Positions 9,598 to 22,996 of a stretch of 64,000 nt of DNA are shown here, piece by piece; within the stretch, counting starts at the first letter, position 1; every line of letters begins with the position of its first letter. The stretch comes from Lewinella sp. IMCC34191 (GTDB lineage Bacteria > Bacteroidota > Bacteroidia > Chitinophagales > Saprospiraceae), in assembly GCF_003390935.1 (NCBI RefSeq), contig NZ_QNQZ01000001.1, positions 1 to 64,000 on the forward strand, given 5' to 3'. The notes below the pieces were generated by a model, which made no database searches, had not been told where the DNA came from, and saw only the letters and a program-made list of their open reading frames with translations. Position numbers and translations under genes: made by a program.

Positions 9598-9644
9598 GCT
9601 TGTCCGCCGGCGAGATCGCAACAGCGTTCCGCCGGCGGACAAGC
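9598..9644 (+). promoter_or_regulatory. 15-bp perfect hairpin between rpoB and rpoC
   Basis: GCTTGTCCGCCGGCG (9598-9612) and CGCCGGCGGACAAGC (9630-9644) form a perfect 15-bp inverted repeat with a 17-nt loop, starting 8 bp after the rpoB stop codon. No U-tract follows, so it is more likely an RNase III site or a transcript-stability element than a terminator. A dispersed repeat copy lies 64 bp further on. Confidence 0.65.
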
Positions 9645-9707
9645 TTCCCCCTGTTCCGAAAGCGGGATAGGGACATCTATAAAATCAAGTTTGCCGACGG
9701 AATGAGG

Positions 9708-9729
9708 TTTCTACCTGCGCTCCGCCGCC
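9708..9729 (+). repeat. Dispersed repeat copy 1 (core CCTGCGCTCCGCCGCC)
   Basis: The 16-bp core at 9714-9729 occurs identically at 36066-36081, 37482-37497 (reverse) and 59290-59305 (reverse). Copies 1 and 2 also share six bases before the core (TTTCTA). This copy sits 23 bp upstream of the rpoC start codon. Confidence 0.75.
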
Positions 9730-9752
9730 CAAACTACCCTATAAAATAAACT

Positions 9753-14108
<4,356 letters not shown>

Positions 14109-14130
14109 CCGATTCACAATCAGATTAGTA

Positions 14131-14165
14131 ACGCCCCGCCGGACATTCCGGCGGGGCGTTTTATT
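14131..14165 (+). terminator. Rho-independent terminator after rpoC
   Basis: ACGCCCCGCCGGA, loop CAT, TCCGGCGGGGCGT: a perfect 13-bp GC-rich stem followed by TTTATTATT. It ends the secE-to-rpoC transcription block only a few bases before the next gene starts. Confidence 0.92.
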
Positions 14166-14173
14166 ATTACGGC

Positions 14174-15109
14174 ATGATCTACGTACATCTCGGGCTTCCG
14201 GAGGAAGAAGCGACTTACCTGCGCAACCAAGTCAACGACGACCAGCTCCGGTTTGGGGACGAACTAGCAGAAGACGAGCGGGAAAGCCAATGTAGACAAG
14301 CGGAAATCATCCTCGGTAACCCACCCCCCGCGTGGATCCGCGACAGTTCCTCGCTGCGGTGGTTGCAACTATCTTCCGCCGGGTTCGGGCAGTACACCGG
14401 CTGGGCCGGGCAGGAGCTGCCCTTCACCATCACGAACTGCGCGGAGATATTTGGGATCCCGGTAGCGGAGACGGCGCTGGCCGGGGTCCTTTCACTCCTC
14501 CGCTTCATCCCCACTTTTGTAACCGACCGGCAGGAGGCCAAGTGGCGGGGAGCGGCCGTCCGTTCGCAGCTCGGAACGCTGACCGGAAAGCGGGTACTGA
14601 TCCTGGGCCCCGGATCCATCGGGGGAAGCTTCCGAAAGCTGCTGGCCGGCTTCAACTGCCGGGTAGAGACCATGGGCAATCGATCCAGGGCCGACTTCTA
14701 TACCCTCGGCGAATTGGACGACCGGTTGCCCGAAGCCGACGTTGTGATGGCCGCGCTGCCGGATACGGAGGTTACAAAGGGTATGTTTGACGCCGCCAGG
14801 ATTCAGCGCATGTCGTCGACGTGCATATTTGTCAACGTCGGGCGCGGCAGCCTGGTCGATGAGGCCGCGCTGATCGAGCGCCTGCGTGCGGATGAACTCG
14901 GAGGCGCCGTACTGGATGTCACTCGCCATGAACCGCTGCCCCCGGGTGACCCGCTTTGGCAGGCCCCGCGGACCATTTTGACACAGCATAGCGGCGGCGG
15001 AGCGCAGGATGAACACCGCCGAATCGTCGATCGCTTTCTCGACAACCTGGAACATTTTAAGGCCGGACGGGAACTCGATTACCAGGTCGACTTAGCGCGC
15101 GGCTACTAG
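14174..15109 (+). CDS. D-isomer-specific 2-hydroxyacid dehydrogenase
   Basis: NAD(P)-dependent oxidoreductase that interconverts a 2-oxoacid and a D-2-hydroxyacid in the cytoplasm; the substrate is unknown. The 311-residue product has the Rossmann motif GPGSIG at residues 145-150 and the catalytic triad Arg224 (NVGRG), Glu253 (HEP) and His272 (QHSGG), all intact. It resembles glyoxylate/hydroxypyruvate reductase-like members, but assignment by eye is not safe. The start lies about 10 bp after the rpoC terminator, so its promoter must overlap that terminator or rpoC. It might belong functionally to the sugar-acid metabolism of the following locus. Confidence 0.85.
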   Translation: MIYVHLGLPEEEATYLRNQVNDDQLRFGDELAEDERESQCRQAEIILGNPPPAWIRDSSSLRWLQLSSAGFGQYTGWAGQELPFTITNCAEIFGIPVAETALAGVLSLLRFIPTFVTDRQEAKWRGAAVRSQLGTLTGKRVLILGPGSIGGSFRKLLAGFNCRVETMGNRSRADFYTLGELDDRLPEADVVMAALPDTEVTKGMFDAARIQRMSSTCIFVNVGRGSLVDEAALIERLRADELGGAVLDVTRHEPLPPGDPLWQAPRTILTQHSGGGAQDEHRRIVDRFLDNLEHFKAGRELDYQVDLARGY

Positions 15110-15295
15110 GCGAAAGGCCAGCCAATTTGCCGATCCCAGTTGTTCCTAGCCGGAATTGTGAAAACCTGGATAAAGCATGTGAATAAGCGCAAGCCGAGCG
15201 AAAATCGGACAGCATACCTTATCGCCTGTAATCCATTCGGCTATGTTCAGGTGCTCCAGTTCCCCCATTATCTCATCGCGTAAAGTTGCCGGGTC

Positions 15296-16336
15296 ATGGG
15301 TGTGAACCGAAAGCGCGACCGACTCCTCATTGTACTGGATGATTACTCAAAGACGCCCAAGTACATGCAACTCGTCAATACGATTGCGCACGCTATCGAA
15401 GACGGGCGGCTGGTCGTCGGCGATAAACTCCCTTCGGTCAACCGGTTGCTGATCGAGCACGACATATCGCGGGATACCGTCGTGCGCGCCTACGACCTGC
15501 TCAAAAAGGAACAGGTGATCGAGAGCGTGCCCGGCAAAGGGTACTACGTCAAGGTAAAACCGGGTAAAAAGCGGCCGCGTATCCTGCTGCTATTCAACAA
15601 GCTCAGCGGGCACAAAAAGCTGATCTACGATGCCTTCTCGGAAACCCTTGGAGACGGTGCCACGATCAATTTTTACATCTACAACAATGACTTCAAGCTC
15701 TTCAAGAACATCATCTCGAATTGCTTGCACGAAGACTATACCCACTTTGTCCTCATTTCACATTTCCTGGAGGGGGGGGAGCACGCGCTGAATGTGATCC
15801 GCACCATTCCTCCCGAGAAGCTGATCATCCTGGACAAAAAGATGGATGGTATCGAGGGAGAATTCGCTACGATATACCAGGACTTCGAACGGGATATCTA
15901 CCACGCGCTGACCGAGCTCAAAGACAATCTATCCCGGTACCAGCGTCTAAAATTGATCTTTCCGGACTACACCTACCATCCGAGCTCTATCAAGGACGGG
16001 TTCTTTAAATTTTGTGCCGAGTATGCCTTCTCGAATACACTGGTCAGTGATATTCGGAAGGATGCGATCCAGAAGGGCGATGCATTCATCAACCTGATGG
16101 AAGACGATCTGGTGACCCTGATCAAACGGGCGAAGGCGGATACCCTTCAGGTAGGTCGGGATATCGGAATCATCAGCTACAACGAAACGCCGCTAAAGGA
16201 AATCCTGCTGGACGGCATCACTACGATTTCGACCGATTTCGGTGTTCTCGGGCGCAAGGCCGCCGAGTGTATCCGCGATGGCAACGGAGGGCATATGGCA
16301 AATCCATTCCACATTCAGCTCCGGAATTCCCTGTAA
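15296..16336 (+). CDS. GntR-type regulator with sugar-binding-like C-terminal domain
   Basis: The 346-residue product has an N-terminal GntR winged helix-turn-helix (about residues 18-85: KYMQLVNTIAHAIEDGRL, LPSVNRLLIEHDISRDTVVRAYDLL, GKGYYV). A long C-terminal region (from about 93, RILLLFNKLSGHKK) resembles the periplasmic-binding-protein fold of LacI-type effectors. Regulators of this architecture control pentose and deoxyhexose use in Bacteroidota. It lies 319 bp upstream of the SusC gene on the same strand, so it probably controls this locus in response to a released sugar such as rhamnose or fucose (inferred). The gap before it (15110-15295) shows no recognisable element. Confidence 0.8.
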   Translation: MGVNRKRDRLLIVLDDYSKTPKYMQLVNTIAHAIEDGRLVVGDKLPSVNRLLIEHDISRDTVVRAYDLLKKEQVIESVPGKGYYVKVKPGKKRPRILLLFNKLSGHKKLIYDAFSETLGDGATINFYIYNNDFKLFKNIISNCLHEDYTHFVLISHFLEGGEHALNVIRTIPPEKLIILDKKMDGIEGEFATIYQDFERDIYHALTELKDNLSRYQRLKLIFPDYTYHPSSIKDGFFKFCAEYAFSNTLVSDIRKDAIQKGDAFINLMEDDLVTLIKRAKADTLQVGRDIGIISYNETPLKEILLDGITTISTDFGVLGRKAAECIRDGNGGHMANPFHIQLRNSL

Positions 16337-16615
16337 TTGTTACCGTTTCCGACTCCGCTTTCTTCTTTCGGGGTAATGGAAACATGAGAAGTGGTGGCCT
16401 TCCTTTTGCCACGAATATTCTACCTGAGCTCGCCGCCCGATTATGCCGATTGGGGTGGGGTAGAGGCCCTTCTCTCAATTGTGGACTTGCTTCACAAAGG
16501 GGATGGTTATAGCTGAAAATGGATGCCAGGATTTAGTTTTCGGAACAGTGCAGAACAGTTAAGAAGATTTGCTAACCTACCTTGAGGGCGAATTTTATTC
16601 TGATCATGCACGGGG

Positions 16616-16625
16616 TTAACGTTAA
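16616..16625. promoter_or_regulatory. Candidate operator palindrome upstream of susC
   Basis: TTAACGTTAA is a perfect 10-bp palindrome, flanked by a wider GCACG/CGTGC inverted repeat (about 16608-16635), 30 bp upstream of the SusC start codon. It is a plausible site for the neighbouring GntR-type regulator. The rest of the 16337-16655 gap holds a direct repeat GAACAGT-GCA-GAACAGT near 16542-16560 and no confident promoter. Confidence 0.35.
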
Positions 16626-16655
16626 TATTCGTGCTCCGTAACCAACTCACGTAAT

Positions 16656-19600
16656 ATGAAACTGAAAATAGACGGCCGGAACGCCGGCGGCAGAGCGATT
16701 TTGCTGTGCTTGTTATTTTTAAGCACCACGGCAGCGTGGGCACAACGAACGGTGACGGGTTCGGTAACCGATGCCGAAACAAAAGAGCCGCTGATCGGCG
16801 CGAGTGTGACCGTAGCAGGGGAGTCGGGAATGGGCACCGTAACCGATCTAGATGGTACGTTCTCGCTGGAAGTACCCGAAGGAGCCGAATCACTTGACAT
16901 TTCCTATACCGGCTACACAACGGAAACCGTCTCCATCGCCGGGGTATCGAACGTGGAGGTTAGTATGGCGAACGGTGCGCTACTCAACGAGGTGGTCGTG
17001 ATCGGCTACGGTACGCAGAAGAAGGCCGACGTGACCGGAGCCATCGCGAGTTTTGATGCAGAGAATCTGGACGAACGACCGATCGCCCGGGTCGATCAGG
17101 CGCTGGTGGGGCAGATGGCCGGCGTGCGGGTGCAGCAGACCAGCGGCTTACCGGGCGCCGGGTTCAGTATCCAGATACGGGGTACGGGATCGATCGGCGC
17201 CAACAACGAGCCACTGTACGTGGTCGACGGCTTCCCGCTCGAAACAGCAGGGCAAAGTAGTGGCGGGGGCTTCGGTCAGGGCAATCCGCTGGACAACATC
17301 AGCCCGAACGATATTGCCTCGATCGAAGTGCTTAAGGATGCCGCCGCCGCCGCGATATACGGTTCCCGCGCTTCGAACGGCGTAGTACTGATCACGACTA
17401 AGAAGGGCGGTCAGGGCAAAGCTCAAATCTCGCTGAATACCAGCTACGGCTGGAATAAAACGGCTAAGAAACTGGACGTGCTCAGCGCCGAAGAATGGAT
17501 CGACCGGGCTTCGGAAGTGATCGACCACAACTGGGTGAATTCCGGTGAGGGGCGTACAGCCGACCAGACGGCCGCGGAACGGGAAGCCATCATCGGCGGG
17601 TTTAACAATAACCTGATCAAAGATCCCCGCTGGGACCAGCCCGGTTACCCCGGCCTACAGTTCGTGGACTGGCAGGACGAACTGTTCCGTACCGGAGTGG
17701 TGCAAAACCATACCCTCTCCGCGCGCGGAGGCAACGATATCGTTCGGTACTACGTATCGGGGGATTACCTCGATTCGGAGGGTATAGCCATCGGTGTCGG
17801 ATACAAGCAGTATTCTGCCCGCGCGAATCTGGAGGTATCGGCCAGCGATCGGCTGACGCTGGGCCTTAACGTCTCACCGTCCTACTCCATCGCGAACGAT
17901 CCGGGGGTAGAGGGCAAAGACCAACAGATGCACATTGCCGCCGGCATGGCCCCGGTGGTAGACGATTCCGTAGGACTCAATTACAATACCGGCGACTTCG
18001 GCCTGTACAACTGGGGAACTTCCCGCTCGAGCCCGGTACGGGTAGTGGAAAACTCCATCGGGGAAAGCAAGATCTTCCGGACGATCAGTACGCTGTTTGC
18101 CGAGTACCGCTTGCTGGACGGTGTCCGTCTGCGCTCTTCCTTCAACCTGGATAATGCCGATCAGACACAAAAACGCTACACCCCGGCTTTTGTAACGCGG
18201 AACCGGACGGCGGGCGGAGACTTTTCCGGCTACCGTCGTCAGACCTTCGTTAACGAGAACACCGTGTCCCTGGACCGCACATTCGGGTCCATTCACAATA
18301 TTTCTGCGGTGCTGGGTACCTCCTACAACGCAACCAAGTTTGACAATTTTGCGATCCGCACTGCGGGCGGCTTTAATTCAGAAGTCATCACCACCCTGAA
18401 TGCGGCCAACATCAACCCGAACAGCACCTTCACGGCCGAGACAGAAAACACCCTGATCAGCTTCTTCGGTCGCGTACAGTATAACCTGAGCGATCGCTAC
18501 CTCATCACCGGTTCCCTTCGCCGGGACGGCTCCTCCCGTTTTGGCCCCGAGACCAAGTGGGGAACTTTCCCTTCCGTGTCCCTGGGATGGCGGGTATCGG
18601 AAGAGTCGTTCATGCAGAATGTATCCACGATCAACACCCTGAAGCTGCGTGGCAGCTGGGGAATATCCGGCAACAACGGTATCGGTAACTATTCCCACGT
18701 CTCCATCCTCGGATTTGACAACTACAGTTTCGGAGGATCGCTGGCGGCGGGGCAAGTTCCGACCAACTTCGCCAATTCTTCCCTCAGCTGGGAGACCTCC
18801 GAGACGGTGAACGTGGGCGTGGATCTCGGCTTCTTCGAAAACCGGATCTATACCTCATTCGACGTCTATACCAAGCGAAATTCAGACCTGCTGCTGAGTA
18901 TTCCGATCCCTACGGCCGTGGGCTTCGGCTCCGCGCTGACGAATATTGGCGAAGTGTTGAACCGCGGTTGGGAATTTGAACTCCAGACCCAGAACCTGAC
19001 CGGTGAATTCCGCTGGACGACGAACCTGAATTTCAGCCACAACAACAATGAGGTGGTTCAGCTAGGTCCCGAGAACGCCCCGATCCTGGGCGGCGCCTTC
19101 GATATCAACCACAATATCCTGATGGTTGGACAGCCTATGTACAGCCTCTACGTCGTCCAGCAGGACGGCATCCTGAGCCGGTCGGATATCGAATCGGGTG
19201 TTGCGCTCTACGGTAACCAGGAGGAGGGTGACCCGCGCTACGTCGACGCCGACGGTGACGGGGTCATCACCCCCGATGACCGGGTTCTTTCGGGCCACCC
19301 GAATCCGGACTACGTCTGGGGAGTCACCAATACCTTCCGCTGGAAGGGTTTTGACCTGAGCGTACTCGTACAGGGCCAGTGGGGCGGTAAGATATACTCG
19401 ACTTTCGGCCGGGGACTGGACCGTACCGGTATGGGATTCGTGGAAAATACGCTGGGACTGCATCGCGACCGGTGGCGCAGCGCAGAGGATCCGGGCGCCG
19501 GCGAGCGCGGGAAGGCATACTCTTCCTTCGGACGTATCAAGAATACCGACTGGCTCTATCCCAGCGACTACTGGCGCGTGCGTAACATCACCTTGGGCTA

Positions 19601-19790
19601 TGACCTCGGAAGCCTCATCAATGTGCGGGGCATCAGCAATGCCCGCCTGTACACCAATATCGAGAACTACTTCGGTGGTGACAAGTACGACGGCGGCTAC
19701 AACCCGGAGGCCGTCAATAGTGACGGTGACGATTACGGGGCCTTCCCGCTATCCAAGTCCATCGTTTTCGGCCTCAACCTCAGCTTCTAA
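16656..19790 (+). CDS. SusC/RagA-family TonB-dependent outer membrane transporter
   Basis: Outer membrane channel that imports oligosaccharides bound by its SusD partner, powered by TonB. The 1044-residue product has a signal peptide (LLCLLFLSTTAAWAQ), a carboxypeptidase-regulatory-like domain (about 30-110, TVTGSVTDAETKEPLIGASV), the SusC box-like segment LLNEVVVIGYGTQKKADVTGAI, the plug domain (RGTGSIGANNEPLYVVDGFP) and a beta barrel to the C-terminal Phe (GLNLSF). The length is typical. SusD follows after 17 bp. It is the first gene of the utilisation operon; 318 bp of regulatory space precede it. Confidence 0.96.
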   Translation: MKLKIDGRNAGGRAILLCLLFLSTTAAWAQRTVTGSVTDAETKEPLIGASVTVAGESGMGTVTDLDGTFSLEVPEGAESLDISYTGYTTETVSIAGVSNVEVSMANGALLNEVVVIGYGTQKKADVTGAIASFDAENLDERPIARVDQALVGQMAGVRVQQTSGLPGAGFSIQIRGTGSIGANNEPLYVVDGFPLETAGQSSGGGFGQGNPLDNISPNDIASIEVLKDAAAAAIYGSRASNGVVLITTKKGGQGKAQISLNTSYGWNKTAKKLDVLSAEEWIDRASEVIDHNWVNSGEGRTADQTAAEREAIIGGFNNNLIKDPRWDQPGYPGLQFVDWQDELFRTGVVQNHTLSARGGNDIVRYYVSGDYLDSEGIAIGVGYKQYSARANLEVSASDRLTLGLNVSPSYSIANDPGVEGKDQQMHIAAGMAPVVDDSVGLNYNTGDFGLYNWGTSRSSPVRVVENSIGESKIFRTISTLFAEYRLLDGVRLRSSFNLDNADQTQKRYTPAFVTRNRTAGGDFSGYRRQTFVNENTVSLDRTFGSIHNISAVLGTSYNATKFDNFAIRTAGGFNSEVITTLNAANINPNSTFTAETENTLISFFGRVQYNLSDRYLITGSLRRDGSSRFGPETKWGTFPSVSLGWRVSEESFMQNVSTINTLKLRGSWGISGNNGIGNYSHVSILGFDNYSFGGSLAAGQVPTNFANSSLSWETSETVNVGVDLGFFENRIYTSFDVYTKRNSDLLLSIPIPTAVGFGSALTNIGEVLNRGWEFELQTQNLTGEFRWTTNLNFSHNNNEVVQLGPENAPILGGAFDINHNILMVGQPMYSLYVVQQDGILSRSDIESGVALYGNQEEGDPRYVDADGDGVITPDDRVLSGHPNPDYVWGVTNTFRWKGFDLSVLVQGQWGGKIYSTFGRGLDRTGMGFVENTLGLHRDRWRSAEDPGAGERGKAYSSFGRIKNTDWLYPSDYWRVRNITLGYDLGSLINVRGISNARLYTNIENYFGGDKYDGGYNPEAVNSDGDDYGAFPLSKSIVFGLNLSF

Positions 19791-19807
19791 TTCCAAGATC
19801 GAACGAC

Positions 19808-21319
19808 ATGCAAAAACTACTTATACTTCTACTGACCTTTTGCTGGTTTTCCGCCTGCGAGGACGATCTCAATCTCACTCCTATTTCCGAAGTCGGCAGC
19901 AATGGCTTCTTTAGCAGCGCCGGCGACTTCCAGCAGGCGGTGAGCGGGGTTTACGCCAGCCTCGGTGTCTCCGGCGGTGGGGATTATCCGGCGCTGTACG
20001 TCATCCTGGATGAGAGCAGGTCCGATAATATCTACTCTCCGGGAGATGCCGGGGTCCGGGACTGGAACGCCATTAATAATTTCGAGCCCACTATCGCTAC
20101 GCTGGGTACGGTCGACCGCGCCTGGAATCTCAACTTCAATGCGATCATGCGCGCCAACACCGTGCTCGACCAACTGGCTGAAAACGCCGGTGTTATCGGG
20201 GATGCCGATCTGGCCACCCGCTTCGAGGCGGAAGCCAAGTTTCTGCGGGCCTTCTTCTACTTCGACCTCGTCAAGTGGTACGGGCGCGTTCCCCTTATAG
20301 AAACCTTTGTTTCCCCCGACGAAGCACTGGAAATCGCACGGGCCCCTGTTGAGGATGTGTACGCACTCATCCTTTCCGACCTGGAGTTCGCGATGAACAA
20401 CTTACCGGACAGCTACTCCGGTAGCGATCGGGGCCGCGCTACGTCGCTGGCGGCCAAGGCTATTCTGGCGCGGGTATACCTGACCCGGTCCGGACCGCAG
20501 CTGCACCCCGACGGTCCGTGTCTGGCTTCGGGGGAATACGATATGGCGGCTTCCATGCTGGACGATATCATCAACAGCAATCAATTTGCCATGCTGGACG
20601 ATTACGGAGCCATTTTCAGCTACACCAATGAGGGTAATTCCGAGATTGTGTGGGACGTGCAGTTCATTGGCGGTGGGGTTGGTGCCGGCGGGTACTACCC
20701 GACGGAGTACTACGACGAAGGGTGGGCCCGCGTATATCTTCCCTTCCCGGGTGGCAATCCCGGAGACGGTGCCAAACGGATTTCCGAAGATCTGCTGAAT
20801 AGCTACCCGGAAGGTGACCTGCGGGTCGAGCACACCTTTAAGCTTAATTACATCAACGATAACGGCGAGGAGGTGGACGCGCAGTTCTTCGACAAATACA
20901 CGGATGAGGATATGGCCGGCGGCGACCGCTTCGACTGGTCGCTGAACTACCCGATCATGCGTTACACCGACGTATTGTTGCTGCGGGCTGAATGTACCCT
21001 GCAGGGTGCTTCGGGATCTCAGTCGGACGTGGACGAAGCCGTCAACGCGGTCCGTCGCCGTGCCGGGCTGGACGACGTATCCAATGTTAATCTGGACATG
21101 CTGCTCGAAGAACGGCGACGTGAATTTGCCGGTGAGAACCTGCGTTGGGACGACCTCGTCCGTACCGGGACGGTCATCGACGTAATGAACGCCTTCATCG
21201 CCACGGAAGATGTCAACAACAAAATGCAAACGGTAACGGTGGATGACATTATCTACCCGGTACCGCAACAGCAATTAGATGTGAAGCAAGGATTGTACGA
21301 ACAGAATCCAGGCTACTAA
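19808..21319 (+). CDS. SusD/RagB-family glycan-binding lipoprotein
   Basis: Surface lipoprotein that caps the SusC channel and captures the glycan. The 503-residue product has a lipoprotein signal with lipobox FSAC (Cys at residue 17). It then shows the SusD helical fold signatures: NFNAIMRANTVLDQL, AKFLRAFFYFDLVKWYGRVPL (quoted in part), and a C-terminal segment with RYTDVLLLRAEC and LLEERRREFAGENLRWDDLVRTG. The length and 17-bp spacing from the SusC gene are typical of a paired system. Ligand specificity cannot be read from the sequence. Confidence 0.96.
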   Translation: MQKLLILLLTFCWFSACEDDLNLTPISEVGSNGFFSSAGDFQQAVSGVYASLGVSGGGDYPALYVILDESRSDNIYSPGDAGVRDWNAINNFEPTIATLGTVDRAWNLNFNAIMRANTVLDQLAENAGVIGDADLATRFEAEAKFLRAFFYFDLVKWYGRVPLIETFVSPDEALEIARAPVEDVYALILSDLEFAMNNLPDSYSGSDRGRATSLAAKAILARVYLTRSGPQLHPDGPCLASGEYDMAASMLDDIINSNQFAMLDDYGAIFSYTNEGNSEIVWDVQFIGGGVGAGGYYPTEYYDEGWARVYLPFPGGNPGDGAKRISEDLLNSYPEGDLRVEHTFKLNYINDNGEEVDAQFFDKYTDEDMAGGDRFDWSLNYPIMRYTDVLLLRAECTLQGASGSQSDVDEAVNAVRRRAGLDDVSNVNLDMLLEERRREFAGENLRWDDLVRTGTVIDVMNAFIATEDVNNKMQTVTVDDIIYPVPQQQLDVKQGLYEQNPGY

Positions 21320-21364
21320 GCTCGTAATATCCCAGTTCCCCCTTTAGACCGATATGGATGAGGC

Positions 21365-21398
21365 GTCCGCCAGCCTGCCCCTGGGTAGGATGGCGGAC
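21365..21398 (+). promoter_or_regulatory. Hairpin between the susD and esterase genes
   Basis: GTCCGCCA (21365-21372) and TGGCGGAC (21391-21398) form a perfect 8-bp inverted repeat with further pairing possible in the loop. It lies 45 bp after the SusD stop codon and 24 bp before the esterase start codon. A partial terminator or a processing site would raise SusCD expression over the downstream enzymes. Confidence 0.45.
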
Positions 21399-21422
21399 AA
21401 TTCTTTACCTACGCTCCTGACC

Positions 21423-22976
21423 ATGAAAATATATTATCGATTTGCTTGCTTGTGTTGGTTGACGCTGCTGGCCACGGGCCTGGCGGCTGAGATCCGGCTG
21501 CCCGACCTATTCACCGACCATATGGTGCTCCAGCGGGAGCAATCCGTTCCGGTATGGGGGCAAGCCGCGCCTGGATCGCGTATTACCGTCTCCTTCGCCA
21601 GCCAGGAAGTACAGGCAGAGACCGATAAAACCGGACAGTGGCGGGTGAGTCTTGCTCCCATGGAAGCCTCCGCCGACCCGGCAACGTTAACGATTACCGG
21701 AGACGGTACCCTTACCCTCGATGATGTATTAGTCGGTGAAGTGTGGTTGTGTACCGGTCAGTCAAATATGCAATGGCGGCTACTGGAATCGGCGGGCGGA
21801 GAAGAAGCCATTGCCGCGGCCGATTATCCCGAGATCCGGCTGTTCAACGTCAGCCGCTCGGTGGCCTTCGGTCGCGAAGAGGGTAAACTGGCCAACTGGG
21901 TGAGGTGCTCTCCGGAAACCGTACCTCAATTTTCCGGGGTAGGCTACTTTTTCGGACTGGATCTCTACCGGCGGCTCGGGATACCCATCGGTTTGATCAA
22001 CTCATCCTACGGAGGTTCGCAAGCCGAAGCCTGGACGCCCCGGAGCTACCTGGCCGCGGATACGGCGTTGGCGCCCACCATCGCCCGCGAAGAAATCTGG
22101 GCGGCCGAACGCCCCGCGGTGCAGGCTGAGTTCGACCGTCAGGTTGCCGAGTACAAAACCGCCCGCGCGGCCGCCGAGGAGAGCGGCGACAAGCTGCCCC
22201 GCCCGCCCCGGGTGCCGGATGCGCTACGCGATTACCGCATCGCCGGGTCCATCTACGGGAATATGATCGAGCCGTTGACTCCCTTCGCCATTCGGGGTGC
22301 TCTTTGGTACCAGGGAGAATCCAACGAAGAGCGTGCCGAGCAATACGAAGGACTACTTACGACGATGATCCGTTCCTGGCGGGATGAGTGGGGACAGGGG
22401 GATTTCCCCTTCGCCATCGTACAGCTCCCCAATTTCCGGGCGGTATCCGAGCAACCGGAAGATGAAGCCTGGAGTCACCTGCGCGACCGGCAGCGACGCG
22501 TAGCGGAATCCGTGGACAACACGGGACTGATCGTCACCATCGACGTCGGCGAGGCCAACGACATTCACCCAACCAACAAGAAAGACGTCGGGTCGCGATT
22601 GGCTAGGTGGGCCCTGGCGCAGGTATACGGTGCCGACGAATTGGCCGGCGGACCCCGCTTCGAACGCGTAAAGTTCAAAAACAGCAAAGCCATTCTCTAC
22701 TTCGACCGGGTAGGGGATGGGCTGACTACCCGGGACGGGGAAGCACCGGCGGAATTCGCGGTTGCCGGTCAGGATGGAGAATGGACCTGGGCGGAGGCTA
22801 ACATCGTTGGGAAGGATAAAGTCGTTGTCCGCTCCGCATCCGTGGACCGGCCCGTTGCCGTCCGCTATGCCTTCAACCGAAACCCGGCGAACCCCAACCT
22901 GACCAACGACAGCGGCGTGCCCGCTTCCCCCTTCCGCACCGACGACTTTACCGGTCCGACCCACGGTCGCCGGTGA
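21423..22976 (+). CDS. Sialate O-acetylesterase family (SASA) carbohydrate esterase
   Basis: Secreted or periplasmic esterase that removes acetyl groups from a carbohydrate. From MKIYYRFAC the product has 517 residues with a signal peptide (to about LAAE). An N-terminal beta domain (LPDLFTDHMVLQREQSVPVWG) comes first. The SGNH-type catalytic core has the GQSNM nucleophile Ser114, and Asp/His lie in VGEANDIHP. The open frame extends 23 codons upstream through the hairpin at 21365-21398, but the later ATG yields the signal peptide and is chosen. In plant-pectin and algal loci such enzymes deacetylate the backbone so that glycosidases can act; its place after susCD fits. Confidence 0.88.
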   Translation: MKIYYRFACLCWLTLLATGLAAEIRLPDLFTDHMVLQREQSVPVWGQAAPGSRITVSFASQEVQAETDKTGQWRVSLAPMEASADPATLTITGDGTLTLDDVLVGEVWLCTGQSNMQWRLLESAGGEEAIAAADYPEIRLFNVSRSVAFGREEGKLANWVRCSPETVPQFSGVGYFFGLDLYRRLGIPIGLINSSYGGSQAEAWTPRSYLAADTALAPTIAREEIWAAERPAVQAEFDRQVAEYKTARAAAEESGDKLPRPPRVPDALRDYRIAGSIYGNMIEPLTPFAIRGALWYQGESNEERAEQYEGLLTTMIRSWRDEWGQGDFPFAIVQLPNFRAVSEQPEDEAWSHLRDRQRRVAESVDNTGLIVTIDVGEANDIHPTNKKDVGSRLARWALAQVYGADELAGGPRFERVKFKNSKAILYFDRVGDGLTTRDGEAPAEFAVAGQDGEWTWAEANIVGKDKVVVRSASVDRPVAVRYAFNRNPANPNLTNDSGVPASPFRTDDFTGPTHGRR

Positions 22977-22996
22977 GGCGGACCAGTATCAACACT

